A stretch of 15,796 nucleotides of DNA from Chthoniobacterales bacterium (GCA_017853515.1 JAFMJK010000026.1:1-15796), one strand, 5' to 3'. Positions 1-6,838 are shown, numbered from the stretch's first letter. Notes: generated by a model not told the origin, from the letters alone. Program-made: numbers and translations.

Positions 1-37
1 TTGGGCCTTGGTTGCCCTCGTTAGCTTCTGTTAAAAA

Positions 38-520
38 TTACTTCAACTCGGCCAGCTTCGCCTTGATCGCCTCGAAATTCGGCAGCTCGCGCGGATCGTC
101 GTGGGATTCGGCGTATTGGATGACGCCGTTTTTGTCGACGATGAAGGCGGAGCGTTTGGCCACGCCTCCCATGGGCAGATTCAGTTGCGGGGCAAACTGC
201 GCGTAGGCGATGCCGTAAGCCTGCGCGACTTTGTGGTCGTAATCGCTGGCAAGCGTGACGGTGATTCCTTCCTTCTGTGCCCAGGCCTCCTGCGCGAAGG
301 GATTGTCGCCGCTGATGCCGATGACTGACGCGCCGGCAAAATCGGAGAGTCCTTTGGACACCGAGCAGAATTCGTCGGTGCAGACGCCGGTGTAGACCAT
401 GGGGAAGAAAAGCAGGACGACGTTTTTGCCTTTGTGGTCGGAGAGTTTGACCAGATTGAGGCCGTCGGCGTTTTTGGAAGAGAGGGCGAAATCGGGAGCG
501 GTGGTTCCGGTGGTAAGCAT
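38..520 (-). CDS. Peroxiredoxin (AhpC/TSA family, thioredoxin fold)
   Basis: A 160-aa protein expected to reduce hydrogen peroxide or organic peroxides in the cytoplasm with thiol electrons. The peroxidatic site is visible as P40-x3-T44-x2-C47 in PMVYTGVCTDEFC, and R123 (GVAKRSAF) fits the conserved active-site arginine. A second cysteine, C52, gives C-x4-C, the spacing used by the resolving cysteine in BCP/PrxQ enzymes, so an atypical 2-Cys mechanism is possible. The surrounding sequence looks more like AhpE-type proteins, so the subfamily is uncertain. There is no signal peptide. The ATG at 520 gives a normal-length N-terminus that enters the fold at TAPDFAL. No Shine-Dalgarno sequence precedes it. 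It lies 69 bp downstream of fumC on the same strand, and the gap holds a heptamer tandem repeat rather than an obvious terminator. No reductase partner is adjacent. Confidence 0.93.
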   Translation of the reverse strand: MLTTGTTAPDFALSSKNADGLNLVKLSDHKGKNVVLLFFPMVYTGVCTDEFCSVSKGLSDFAGASVIGISGDNPFAQEAWAQKEGITVTLASDYDHKVAQAYGIAYAQFAPQLNLPMGGVAKRSAFIVDKNGVIQYAESHDDPRELPNFEAIKAKLAELK

Positions 521-526
521 GTGTTT

Positions 527-554
527 AGTTGGGAGTTGAAAGTTGAGGGTTGAG
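527..554. repeat. Degenerate heptamer tandem repeat, 4 units
   Basis: Four adjacent 7-bp units read AGTTGGG, AGTTGAA, AGTTGAG and GGTTGAG on the plus strand. The tract occupies much of the 69-bp gap between fumC and the peroxiredoxin gene and ends 7 bp upstream of the peroxiredoxin start. Read on the coding strand it is a pyrimidine-rich CTCAACY tract, so it would lie in the 5' leader of that gene if a promoter lies upstream. Function unknown. Confidence 0.6.
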
Positions 555-589
555 AGAGTCGGAGAAGATGAGGAGCGGATGAGAACTCG

Positions 590-1975
590 TCAAGGACGGG
601 TCATCGCTTCCGGGTTGACCCATTGATCGAACTGCTCGCCGGTGAGGTGGCCCGAGGCGAGGGCGGCTTCGCGCAGGCTGGTCTTTTCTTTGTGGGCTTT
701 TTTGGCGATTTGCGCGGCTTTGTCGTAGCCGATGTGCGGATTGAGCGCGGTGACGAGCATGAGGGAGTCCTTCACGTAGTGGTCGATGCGGTCCATGTTC
801 GGTTCGATGCCGATGGCGCAGTGGTGATTGAAAGAATGGCAGGCGTCGGTGAGGAGTCGGACGGAATGGAGGAAGTTGTGGATGATGACCGGCTTGAAGA
901 CGTTGAGTTCGAAATTGCCCTGCGATCCGGCGAACCCGATGGCGGCGTCATTGCCCATCACTTGGCAGCAAACCATGGTCATGGCCTCGCTTTGCGTCGG
1001 ATTGACTTTGCCGGGCATGATGGAGGAGCCGGGCTCGTTTTCCGGGATGGTCAATTCGCCGAGTCCACAGCGCGGTCCGCTGGCCAACCAACGGATGTCG
1101 TTGGCGATTTTCATGAGCGAGCAGGCGAGGGTCTTCAATGCGCCGGAGGCGAAGACGAACTCGTCATGGGCGCTGAGCGCGGCGAATTTGTTGGGATTCG
1201 AGGTGAAGGGCAGGCCGGTCAGTGCGGCGATTTTTTTCGCGGCGCGCTCGCCGAATTCCGGATGCGAGTTGAGGCCGGTGCCCACGGCGGTTCCGCCGAT
1301 GGCGAGAGACATCACGCCGGGCAGCGCCATGTCGATGCGGGCCAGGTCGGTATCGAGGAGAGCGACGTAGCCGGAAAATTCCTGCCCGAGGGTGATCGGG
1401 GTCGCGTCCTGCAAATGGGTCCGGCCGATTTTGACGATGCCCGCGAAAGCTTTGGTCTTTTCGTCGAGCGTATCGCGCAGTTCGCGGACCGCGGGGATGA
1501 GCTTGTGCACGACCACTTCGGCCGCGGCGATGGACATGGCCGTGGGGAAGGTGTCGTTCGACGACTGCGACATATTCACGTCGTCGTTGGGGTGAACCGG
1601 TTTTTTCGATCCCATCTCGCCGCCGGCCAGTTCGATCGCGCGGTTGGAGATGACCTCGTTGGCATTCATGTTGCTCTGGGTGCCGGATCCGGTCTGCCAG
1701 ATGCGCAGGGGGAAATGGTCGTCGAGTTTTCCGGCGATGACCTCATCGGCCGCCTGTCCGATGAGCTTTGCTTTGTCCGCAGCCAGTTTGCCGAGGTCTT
1801 GATTGACGAGGGCGCAGGCTTTTTTCAAAACGCCGAGGGCGCGGATCAGTTCGCGCGGCTTGGTGTCATCCCCGATGTCGAAGTGAAGGAGCGAACGCGC
1901 GGTCTGCGCGCCGTAGTAGCGATCGGAGGGGACATCGATCGCCCCCATGCTGTCGGTCTCGGAACGGGTTTTCAT
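590..1975 (-). CDS. fumC: Class II fumarate hydratase (fumarase C)
   Basis: A 461-aa enzyme of normal length that interconverts fumarate and L-malate in the TCA cycle. Class II enzymes are oxygen-stable, iron-independent homotetramers of the fumarase/aspartase superfamily. Visible motifs are the substrate-binding TGSGTQSNMNANE (residues 95-107), GRTHLQDATP (184-193) with catalytic-site H187, and the superfamily signature GSSIMPGKVNPTQSE (316-330) carrying the active-site serine loop. Together these separate it from argininosuccinate lyase and adenylosuccinate lyase. Aspartase is the nearest alternative, but the overall sequence (for example SNDTFPTAMSIAA and GRTHLQDATPITLGQE) reads as FumC. 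The ATG at 1975 gives the expected N-terminus (RSETDSMGAIDVP). Only 17 bp separate it from the encoded CCA of tRNA-Leu upstream, and that gap has no Shine-Dalgarno sequence and no room for a promoter, so co-transcription with the tRNA is likely. Confidence 0.97.
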   Translation of the reverse strand: MKTRSETDSMGAIDVPSDRYYGAQTARSLLHFDIGDDTKPRELIRALGVLKKACALVNQDLGKLAADKAKLIGQAADEVIAGKLDDHFPLRIWQTGSGTQSNMNANEVISNRAIELAGGEMGSKKPVHPNDDVNMSQSSNDTFPTAMSIAAAEVVVHKLIPAVRELRDTLDEKTKAFAGIVKIGRTHLQDATPITLGQEFSGYVALLDTDLARIDMALPGVMSLAIGGTAVGTGLNSHPEFGERAAKKIAALTGLPFTSNPNKFAALSAHDEFVFASGALKTLACSLMKIANDIRWLASGPRCGLGELTIPENEPGSSIMPGKVNPTQSEAMTMVCCQVMGNDAAIGFAGSQGNFELNVFKPVIIHNFLHSVRLLTDACHSFNHHCAIGIEPNMDRIDHYVKDSLMLVTALNPHIGYDKAAQIAKKAHKEKTSLREAALASGHLTGEQFDQWVNPEAMTRP

Positions 1976-1992
1976 GGGCGAATAGAGAGGAG

Positions 1993-2076
1993 TGGTGCTC
2001 GGGGGGGGACTTGAACCCCCATGCCTTGCGGCATACGCCCCTCAAACGTACGTGTCTGCCATTTCACCACCCGAGC
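1993..2076 (-). tRNA. tRNA-Leu (anticodon GAG), CCA encoded
   Basis: An 84-nt class II tRNA including the encoded CCA. Read on the minus strand, acceptor GCTCGGG pairs with CCCGAGC and is followed by A and CCA. The D region is GTGAAATGGCAGACAC, typical of leucine tRNAs. The anticodon arm is TACGT/GCGTA around loop TTGAGGG, so the anticodon is GAG, reading CUC and CUU. The long variable arm TGCC-GCAA-GGCA has a GNRA tetraloop, and the T arm is GGGGG-TTCAAGT-CCCCC. The variable arm and the conserved positions support leucine over serine or tyrosine. It sits between divergently oriented xdh and the co-oriented fumC. Confidence 0.95.
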
Positions 2077-2085
2077 GTTGCAAGG

Positions 2086-2113
2086 AGAATAGCGGAGCGG
2101 GGGCGCGGCGCAA
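2086..2113 (-). promoter_or_regulatory. Candidate promoter for tRNA-Leu (and probably fumC)
   Basis: On the minus strand a TTGCGC box is separated by 16 bp from TATTCT, which ends 9 nt before the mature 5' end of the tRNA. It has the same TTG-to-TA geometry (22 nt) as the candidate upstream of the gene at 14039, and its -10 context GCTATTCTCC resembles GCTACTTTCC upstream of rpmI. Box matches to the sigma-70 consensus are partial (3/6 and 4/6). Confidence 0.45.
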
Positions 2114-2175
2114 GTTTTTCGCAGTATCCGGCTGGACTCTGTCCGATCAGAAGAGCAGTTTTGCTGTCCCCGAAC

Positions 2176-5100
2176 ATGAATAGAACCCTGGAGTTCAGCC
2201 TCAATGGCGAGGCGATCCGCCTGGTCGATGTGTCGCCGGGCACGACACTGCTTGATTGGCTGCGGGCCTCCGGGCGGACCGGATCGAAGGAGGGGTGCGC
2301 CGAGGGAGATTGCGGGGCCTGTTCCGTGGCCATGATCGATACCGACGCGGAAGGGCGTCCGGTCTGGCGCTCGTTCAACAGCTGCCTCGCGCCTCTGGCT
2401 TCGGTGCAGGGGAGGGAGTTGGTCACCGTCGAGGGTTTGGCGGACGGCAAATTGCATCCGGTCCAGCAGTGCATGGTGCAAAGCCACGGCTCGCAGTGCG
2501 GCTACTGCACGCCGGGGATCATCATGTCGATGTTCGAAGGCTACTACCGCAAGGACCTCGACCGCGAGTGGCAGTTGAACGACCAACTTTGCGGGAATCT
2601 CTGCCGCTGCACCGGGTATCGTCCGATCCGCGAGGCCGCGCTCGAGGCATGGCAACAGTCGGAAAACGCGGCGAAAGACGCTTTCGGTCAGCGGCTGAAA
2701 AAAGCAAAAGCCGTTCCCGCCCCGGCTGACTACGAGGGCGCTGACGGCAAATTTTTCCGTCCGGGTTCCCTCAAAGAGTTGTTCGCCCTGCGCAAAAAGC
2801 ATCCGCAAGCCCGGCTCATTGCGGGCGCGACCGAACTCGGGCTGGAAATCAGCAAGCGCTTCAAAAAATTTCCCACGCTCATTTCCACCGAGTCCGTTCC
2901 GCAACTCCGTCGCTTGGAGAAAAAAGGCAATGTGTGGCACATCGGCGGAGCGGTCACGCTGACCCAACTGGGCGAGGCCATCGCGGATGATTTTCCCATG
3001 TGGGCCAAAATGCTCTGGGTTTTCGGATCTCGTCAGATCCGCAACCGCGCCACGATCGGAGGAAATCTTGTCACCGCTTCGCCCATCGGCGACTCTGCGC
3101 CGATCCTGTTGGCGCTTGATGCCGCAGTTGTCCTCGCTTCGCCTCGCGGCAAACGAACCGTGCCAGTCGCCGATTTCTTCGTCAGCTACCGCAAGACGGC
3201 CATGAAGTCGGACGAGGTTCTCCTCGAGGTGGTGGTTGATGCGGGGAAAGCGGCGAAAGGGATCTCGCGCAAGCGCGAATGGTTCAAAGTTTCCAAACGC
3301 CGCGAGATGGATATCAGCACGGTGTCTGCCGCTTTAAATGTCGAGGCGGACAAACAGAATGTCGTGACCGCGGCGCGCTTGGCTTTCGGCGGAGTGGCCG
3401 CCACTCCGGCCCGCGCGCTCAAAACGGAGAAGTTTCTGCTCGGCAAAGTTTGGAACGAGGAAACCGTGCAAGGCGCTTGCGCGGTCTTGAGCAAGGAGTT
3501 CAAGCCGATCAGCGACGCCCGCGGCAGTGCGGACTACCGGGCGGCGCTCATCGTCAGCTTGCTGGAAAAATTTTACCGCGAGCCAGTGTGGCGCGAGGAT
3601 GAAGCGCCATTGCCCGAGCCGGTGGTTCCGGCGGACCGTCCGCTCCCGCACGAAAGCGGACACAAACACGTCAACGGCGAGGCGGTTTACACGGATGACA
3701 TCGCTTTGCGCGGCGGAAGGGCCCTTGAGGTCTGGCCGGTCCACTCGCCCTACGCCCGCGCCAAGATCAAAAAGCGCGATGTCTCCGCCGCGCGAAAAAT
3801 GCCGGGGATTCACGCTGTGCTGACGGCGCAAGATGTGCCGGGACTCAATGATGTCGGTGCGGTGCGTAAGGACGAAGAGTTGTTGGCCGACAAAGTGGCG
3901 CAGTTCCATGGCCATATTGTGGCGGTGGTGGTCGGCGAGACGGCCGATCAATGCCGGGCCGCGGCAGAGCAAATCAAAATCGACTACCAACCGCTCCAAC
4001 CGATCCTGACCATCGAGCAGGGAATCGCGAAAAAGAGTTTTCACAGCGAGCCCAACTTCATGCGGCGCGGTGATGTGGATGCGGCCCTGTCTAAGGCTCC
4101 GCATGTCATGGAAGGGACTTTTTCCTTCGGCGGACAGGAACATTTCTATCTCGAGATGCAGGCGGCTTACGCCGAACCGGGTGAGGACGGCACGATTCAG
4201 GTGACCAGTTCCACCCAGCATCCGACGGAAGTGCAGCACGGCGTGGCCCATGTGCTGGGAATTCCGGCAAACAAAGTGGTCATCACGGTCCCGCGGATGG
4301 GTGGCGGATTCGGCGGCAAGGAAACGCAGGCCGCGACGCCGGCGGCGCTGGCCGCGCTCGCCGCGCAGGTCACGGGCCGTCCGGCGCGCATGCGCTTCAA
4401 CCGCGATCAGGACATGATGCTGACCGGCAAGCGTCATCCGTTCCTCGCCAAATTCAGCGTCGGTTACGATGCCGAGGGCAAACTGCTCGCCTTGAAGTCC
4501 GAGCACTATTCCGACGGCGGTTGGGCGCTCGATCTTTCCATGCCGGTGACCGACCGCGCGATGTTCCACACCGACAACTGTTACTACATCCCGAACGTCG
4601 AACTGCGCGGGCAAGTGGTGAAAACTAATCTGGCTTCGAACACGGCCTTCCGCGGCTTCGGCGGTCCGCAGGGCATGCTGATCATCGAGGAGATCATCGA
4701 CCGCGTTGCTCGTCGGCTGGGTCTGCCGCCGGAAGTTGTTCGCGAGCGGAATCTTTATCACGGCACCGGTGAGACCAATACGACGCACTACGGACAGGAG
4801 ATCGAGGACAACCGCATCGGGCAGGTTTGGCACGACGTGAAGGATTGGTCGGACCTCTCCGCCCGCCGCGCGGAGATCGCGGCCTGGAATGCCGCGCATC
4901 CTCATCGCAAGCGCGGTATCGCCCTGACTCCGGTCAAATTCGGTATTTCTTTCACCAACACCATGCTCAACCAGGCCGGGGCGCTTGTGTTGGTTTATAC
5001 CGACGGATCGGTGCAGGTGAATCACGGCGGCACGGAGATGGGGCAGGGGATCAACACCAACATCAAGGCCATCGCCGCGCAGCTGCTCGGCGTCGAGCCG

Positions 5101-5991
5101 GGCAAGATCCGTGTGATGGCCACGGCGACGGACAAGGTGCCGAACACCTCGGCCACCGCGGCGTCGAGCGGGACGGACATGAACGGCATGGCGGTGAAAG
5201 ATGCCTGCGGGAAAATCATCGAACGGTTGCGTCCGGTCGCGGCGGAAATGCTTTCTTCGAAGCGGGGCCACACCTGCGGGGCGCAGGACGTGGAATTTCG
5301 CGGCGGACGCGTCTTCCAAGTGAACCATCCGTCCGAATGGATCACTTTCGCCGAGGTCGCGACAAAAGCCTGGATGCAGCGTGTGAGCATGTCGGCAGTG
5401 GGCTATTACCGCACGCCGGAGATTCATTGGGACCGCAACGCGGGTCGGGGTCATCCGTTTTACTACTTTGCGGTCGGCGCTGCGGTGAGCGAGGTGGAAG
5501 TCGACGCCGACACCGGGGACATGCAGGTGCGCCGCGTCGATATTCTTCACGACTGCGGTCAGTCGATCAACGAAGGTATCAACCGCGGACAGATCGAGGG
5601 CGGTTTCGTCCAAGGCATGGGTTGGCTCACCGCGGAGGAACTTGTCTGGAGCCGCGAGGGCAAATTGCTGACGCATTCCCCGGACACCTACAAAATTCCG
5701 GCGGTCGGCGATATGCCGCGCGACTTCCGGGTGCGCCTGCTCGAGAACGCGCCGAACCCGAAGCAAACCATCGGGCGGAGCAAAGCGGTCGGCGAGCCGC
5801 CCTTCATGCTGGCTATTTCGGTGCGTGAAGCGATCCGTGATGCGGTGGCCGCGTTTGGTGCGGGCGGGCGCCAAGTGCGCTTGGCGTCACCGGCCACCGG
5901 AGAAGCGATCTTCAGGGCGATTCGCGAGCAAAAGATGCCGGCGATAAAGGGCGCGCCGATCGAGGCCGTGCCTCGCGGGATTTTGGTCTAG
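2176..5991 (+). CDS. Xanthine dehydrogenase, single-chain (XdhA-XdhB fusion)
   Basis: A 1271-aa molybdenum hydroxylase oxidising hypoxanthine and xanthine to urate. Domain order: plant-type [2Fe-2S] (C41, C46, C49, C70); second [2Fe-2S] (C108, C111, C143, C145); FAD domain from about 193 with ATIGGN at 292-297; molybdopterin domain from about 492. Aligned by eye to bovine XDH, the active-site residues are all present: Q681 (Q767), E716 (E802 in RMGGGFGGKE), R794 (R880), F828 (F914), F926-T927 (F1009-T1010) and E1207 (E1261). The E802/R880 pair favours purines over aldehyde oxidase. Most bacteria split this enzyme into XdhA and XdhB; here it is one chain, as in animals. An in-frame ATG at 2011 would add 55 aa read through the tRNA, so 2176, just before the first Fe-S domain, is preferred. 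No Shine-Dalgarno is visible. No xdhC maturation factor or purine gene is adjacent. Confidence 0.96.
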   Translation: MNRTLEFSLNGEAIRLVDVSPGTTLLDWLRASGRTGSKEGCAEGDCGACSVAMIDTDAEGRPVWRSFNSCLAPLASVQGRELVTVEGLADGKLHPVQQCMVQSHGSQCGYCTPGIIMSMFEGYYRKDLDREWQLNDQLCGNLCRCTGYRPIREAALEAWQQSENAAKDAFGQRLKKAKAVPAPADYEGADGKFFRPGSLKELFALRKKHPQARLIAGATELGLEISKRFKKFPTLISTESVPQLRRLEKKGNVWHIGGAVTLTQLGEAIADDFPMWAKMLWVFGSRQIRNRATIGGNLVTASPIGDSAPILLALDAAVVLASPRGKRTVPVADFFVSYRKTAMKSDEVLLEVVVDAGKAAKGISRKREWFKVSKRREMDISTVSAALNVEADKQNVVTAARLAFGGVAATPARALKTEKFLLGKVWNEETVQGACAVLSKEFKPISDARGSADYRAALIVSLLEKFYREPVWREDEAPLPEPVVPADRPLPHESGHKHVNGEAVYTDDIALRGGRALEVWPVHSPYARAKIKKRDVSAARKMPGIHAVLTAQDVPGLNDVGAVRKDEELLADKVAQFHGHIVAVVVGETADQCRAAAEQIKIDYQPLQPILTIEQGIAKKSFHSEPNFMRRGDVDAALSKAPHVMEGTFSFGGQEHFYLEMQAAYAEPGEDGTIQVTSSTQHPTEVQHGVAHVLGIPANKVVITVPRMGGGFGGKETQAATPAALAALAAQVTGRPARMRFNRDQDMMLTGKRHPFLAKFSVGYDAEGKLLALKSEHYSDGGWALDLSMPVTDRAMFHTDNCYYIPNVELRGQVVKTNLASNTAFRGFGGPQGMLIIEEIIDRVARRLGLPPEVVRERNLYHGTGETNTTHYGQEIEDNRIGQVWHDVKDWSDLSARRAEIAAWNAAHPHRKRGIALTPVKFGISFTNTMLNQAGALVLVYTDGSVQVNHGGTEMGQGINTNIKAIAAQLLGVEPGKIRVMATATDKVPNTSATAASSGTDMNGMAVKDACGKIIERLRPVAAEMLSSKRGHTCGAQDVEFRGGRVFQVNHPSEWITFAEVATKAWMQRVSMSAVGYYRTPEIHWDRNAGRGHPFYYFAVGAAVSEVEVDADTGDMQVRRVDILHDCGQSINEGINRGQIEGGFVQGMGWLTAEELVWSREGKLLTHSPDTYKIPAVGDMPRDFRVRLLENAPNPKQTIGRSKAVGEPPFMLAISVREAIRDAVAAFGAGGRQVRLASPATGEAIFRAIREQKMPAIKGAPIEAVPRGILV

Positions 5992-6101
5992 CTTTTGGTG
6001 CGTTGTAGCGGCGTTCTTTGAGTTCCGGAATAGGTGAGAGGGGAGCTCGCCGGGGGATATGTCATAACAAGTCCCGAAAGATTTCAGACTTTGTTACTTG
6101 A

Positions 6102-6167
6102 GGTAGGGACGAGCGGCTCGCTCGTCCGCTCTCTTTCCAACGGACACGCGAGCCGCGTGTCCCTACC
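6102..6167 (+). repeat. 66-bp paired-hairpin repeat, copy 1 (REP/BIME-like)
   Basis: Two perfect hairpins sit back to back. The first is GGACGAGC-GGCTC-GCTCGTCC (6107-6127) and the second is GGACACGC-GAGCC-GCGTGTCC (6142-6162). They are separated by a 14-bp spacer and enclosed by GGTAGGGAC and GTCCCTACC, so the whole element is also palindromic. The two 5-nt loops, GGCTC and GAGCC, are exact reverse complements. The terminal inverted repeat extends outward as TTGAGG/CCCTCAA with one bulged base. A second copy of the same length lies inverted at 7203-7268. It encodes nothing and behaves like a dispersed intergenic repeat. Confidence 0.85.
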
Positions 6168-6280
6168 CTCAAAACCTTGTCCGACAGCCCAGCTCCTTTT
6201 CGGGTTCGGTATGCGTTGGACGCCGCAGCGACCGGGTTCGCCGAGCGGCGGCCTTCCGCCGCACAAAATAAGATGTGCGC

Positions 6281-6309
6281 TTGGCTTGATGCAGGGGCTT
6301 TGCTAGAGA
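6281..6309 (+). promoter_or_regulatory. Candidate promoter of the 48-aa ORF
   Basis: TTGGCT and TAGAGA are separated by 17 bp, and the start codon at 6316 follows after 6 nt. TAGAGATTCC resembles TAGAAATTCC upstream of carA, which has the same spacing. Individually weak (3/6 in each box); supported mainly by the shared geometry. Confidence 0.3.
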
Positions 6310-6315
6310 TTCCTC

Positions 6316-6462
6316 ATGTCTGAACACTCGCCCGAAGATCAATTCATCCGCACCATGGCCATCCTTGCCTCCACCGGGGTGGTGTCCGGGTTGCTCGTTC
6401 TGGGCACCGTCATCACGGTGCTGGTCAGCCTCAATTTCAACGTCCTGAACTGGATGGAGTAG
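6316..6462 (+). CDS. Small single-span membrane protein (48 aa), unknown function
   Basis: The ATG at 6316 opens a 48-aa frame ending in TAG at 6460-6462. The first 12 residues are polar and acidic (MSEHSPEDQFIR). Residues about 14-40 form one hydrophobic segment (AILASTGVVSGLLVLG, then TVITVLV), and the tail ends NWME. This is the profile of a small inner-membrane protein with one transmembrane helix. Codons favour C or G at the third position, as in neighbouring genes. Only a weak AGAG precedes the start, but a TTG/TA promoter-like pair lies just upstream. It ends 47 bp before rpmI on the same strand, where infC sits in many genomes. I do not recognise the family; chance ORF status is the main alternative. 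Confidence 0.55.
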   Translation: MSEHSPEDQFIRTMAILASTGVVSGLLVLGTVITVLVSLNFNVLNWME

Positions 6463-6469
6463 GAAAGGC

Positions 6470-6498
6470 TTGCTCCCGCGCGGGGCGACGGCTACTTT
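6470..6498 (+). promoter_or_regulatory. Candidate promoter of rpmI-rplT
   Basis: TTGCTC, a 17-bp spacer and TACTTT end 10 nt before the rpmI ATG at 6509, predicting a leader of only a few nucleotides. GGGGCG (6482-6487) could pair with CGCCCC (6500-6505) across the -10 box at DNA or RNA level. No Shine-Dalgarno sequence exists upstream of rpmI, consistent with a near-leaderless message. Confidence 0.4.
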
Positions 6499-6508
6499 CC
6501 CGCCCCTT

Positions 6509-6718
6509 ATGCCGAAACCGGTAGCACGCAGAAAAACAAAGAAAGCCGTGGCCAAGCGATTCAAGGTCACGGGTTCCGGCAAGGTGCTCCGCGCCCAAGC
6601 TTCGCGACGTCACTTGTTGTCGTCGAAGAGCGCCAAGCGCAAGCGGCAGCTCGCCAAGAGCGTCCTGGTGGACGTGACTGACGTGGCCCGCATCAAAGAG
6701 AACCTGCCGTTTGGCTGA
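6509..6718 (+). CDS. rpmI: 50S ribosomal protein L35 (bL35)
   Basis: A 69-aa, strongly basic protein of the large ribosomal subunit. The N-terminus MPKPVARRKTKKAVAKRFKV, the central TGSGKVLRAQASRRHLLSSK and the tail ARIKENLPFG are the usual bL35 pattern, and the length is a few residues above the common 64-66. An in-frame ATG at 6470 would add 13 residues not found in L35 proteins and would place the start inside the candidate promoter, so 6509 is chosen. It heads the rpmI-rplT-pheS-pheT run. infC, which often precedes it, is absent. Confidence 0.97.
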   Translation: MPKPVARRKTKKAVAKRFKVTGSGKVLRAQASRRHLLSSKSAKRKRQLAKSVLVDVTDVARIKENLPFG

Positions 6719-6738
6719 TAATTGAACGCCGGCCAACG

Positions 6739-6833
6739 CACCTGGCCCCGCGAATCGGGGCTCACGGGATGGATGAGGTGCGGGGCCGAACAACGAAACG
6801 ATCCGTCCCGAGGAGACCGCCGCAAGGCGGGAC
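6739..6833 (+). promoter_or_regulatory. Folded rpmI-rplT spacer, candidate r-protein autoregulatory leader
   Basis: The 120-nt spacer contains mutually exclusive stems. CCCCG (6746-6750) can pair locally with CGGGG (6756-6760) or, as GGCCCCGC (6744-6751), with GCGGGGCC (6780-6787). CACCT (6739-6743) can pair with AGGTG (6776-6780), competing for the same region. Downstream, CCGCC-GCAA-GGCGG (6817-6830) is a GNRA-capped hairpin whose 3' arm is the only Shine-Dalgarno-like sequence for rplT, and GTCCCG (6805-6810) can pair with CGGGAC (6828-6833) instead. In E. coli and B. subtilis, L20 represses its own operon by binding folded mRNA leaders. The same here is inference. Confidence 0.4.
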
Positions 6834-6838
6834 ATTAA

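Larger units (their letters stand above)
5992..6315. other. Gene-free spacer between xdh and the 48-aa ORF
   Basis: This 324-bp stretch holds the 66-bp paired-hairpin repeat (6102-6167), flanked by two lesser structures. One is an imperfect stem, AACAAGTC (6066-6073) with GACTTTGTT (6087-6095). The other is a GC hairpin GCGGCGG-CCTT-CCGCCGC (6245-6262). Neither is followed by a T run, so I do not call a terminator for xdh. Reading frames through the area mostly translate the repeat and are not believable genes. Confidence 0.7.

Noticed and set aside
623..2014. 463-aa open frame antisense to fumC
   Set aside because: Shadow of fumC with a low-complexity composition rich in Gly, Asp and Val. 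It also runs into the tRNA gene.
2011..2175. Longer N-terminus for xanthine dehydrogenase
   Set aside because: It would read through the opposite-strand tRNA gene and add 55 Arg/Pro-rich residues before the first Fe-S domain. The ATG at 2176 fits the family.
1972..2967. 331-aa minus-strand frame spanning tRNA-Leu and the xdh 5' end
   Set aside because: Crosses the tRNA and is antisense to the Fe-S domains of XDH; no recognisable motif.
3334..5874. 846-aa open frame antisense to xdh
   Set aside because: Lies wholly opposite a strongly supported gene. Its sequence is Arg/His/Asp-rich with no domain, as expected for an antisense frame in GC-rich DNA.
6066..6095. AACAAGTC/GACTTTGTT stem as a terminator
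   Set aside because: AT-rich, has a bulge and lacks a T tail.
6245..6262. GC hairpin as a terminator for xdh
   Set aside because: The 7-bp stem with a CCTT loop is real, but it is followed by ACAAAATAAG, not a T run, and lies over 250 bp from the stop codon.
6034..6306. 90-aa plus-strand frame between xdh and rpmI
   Set aside because: Mostly a translation of the 66-bp palindromic repeat, with no supporting start signal; a known kind of false gene.
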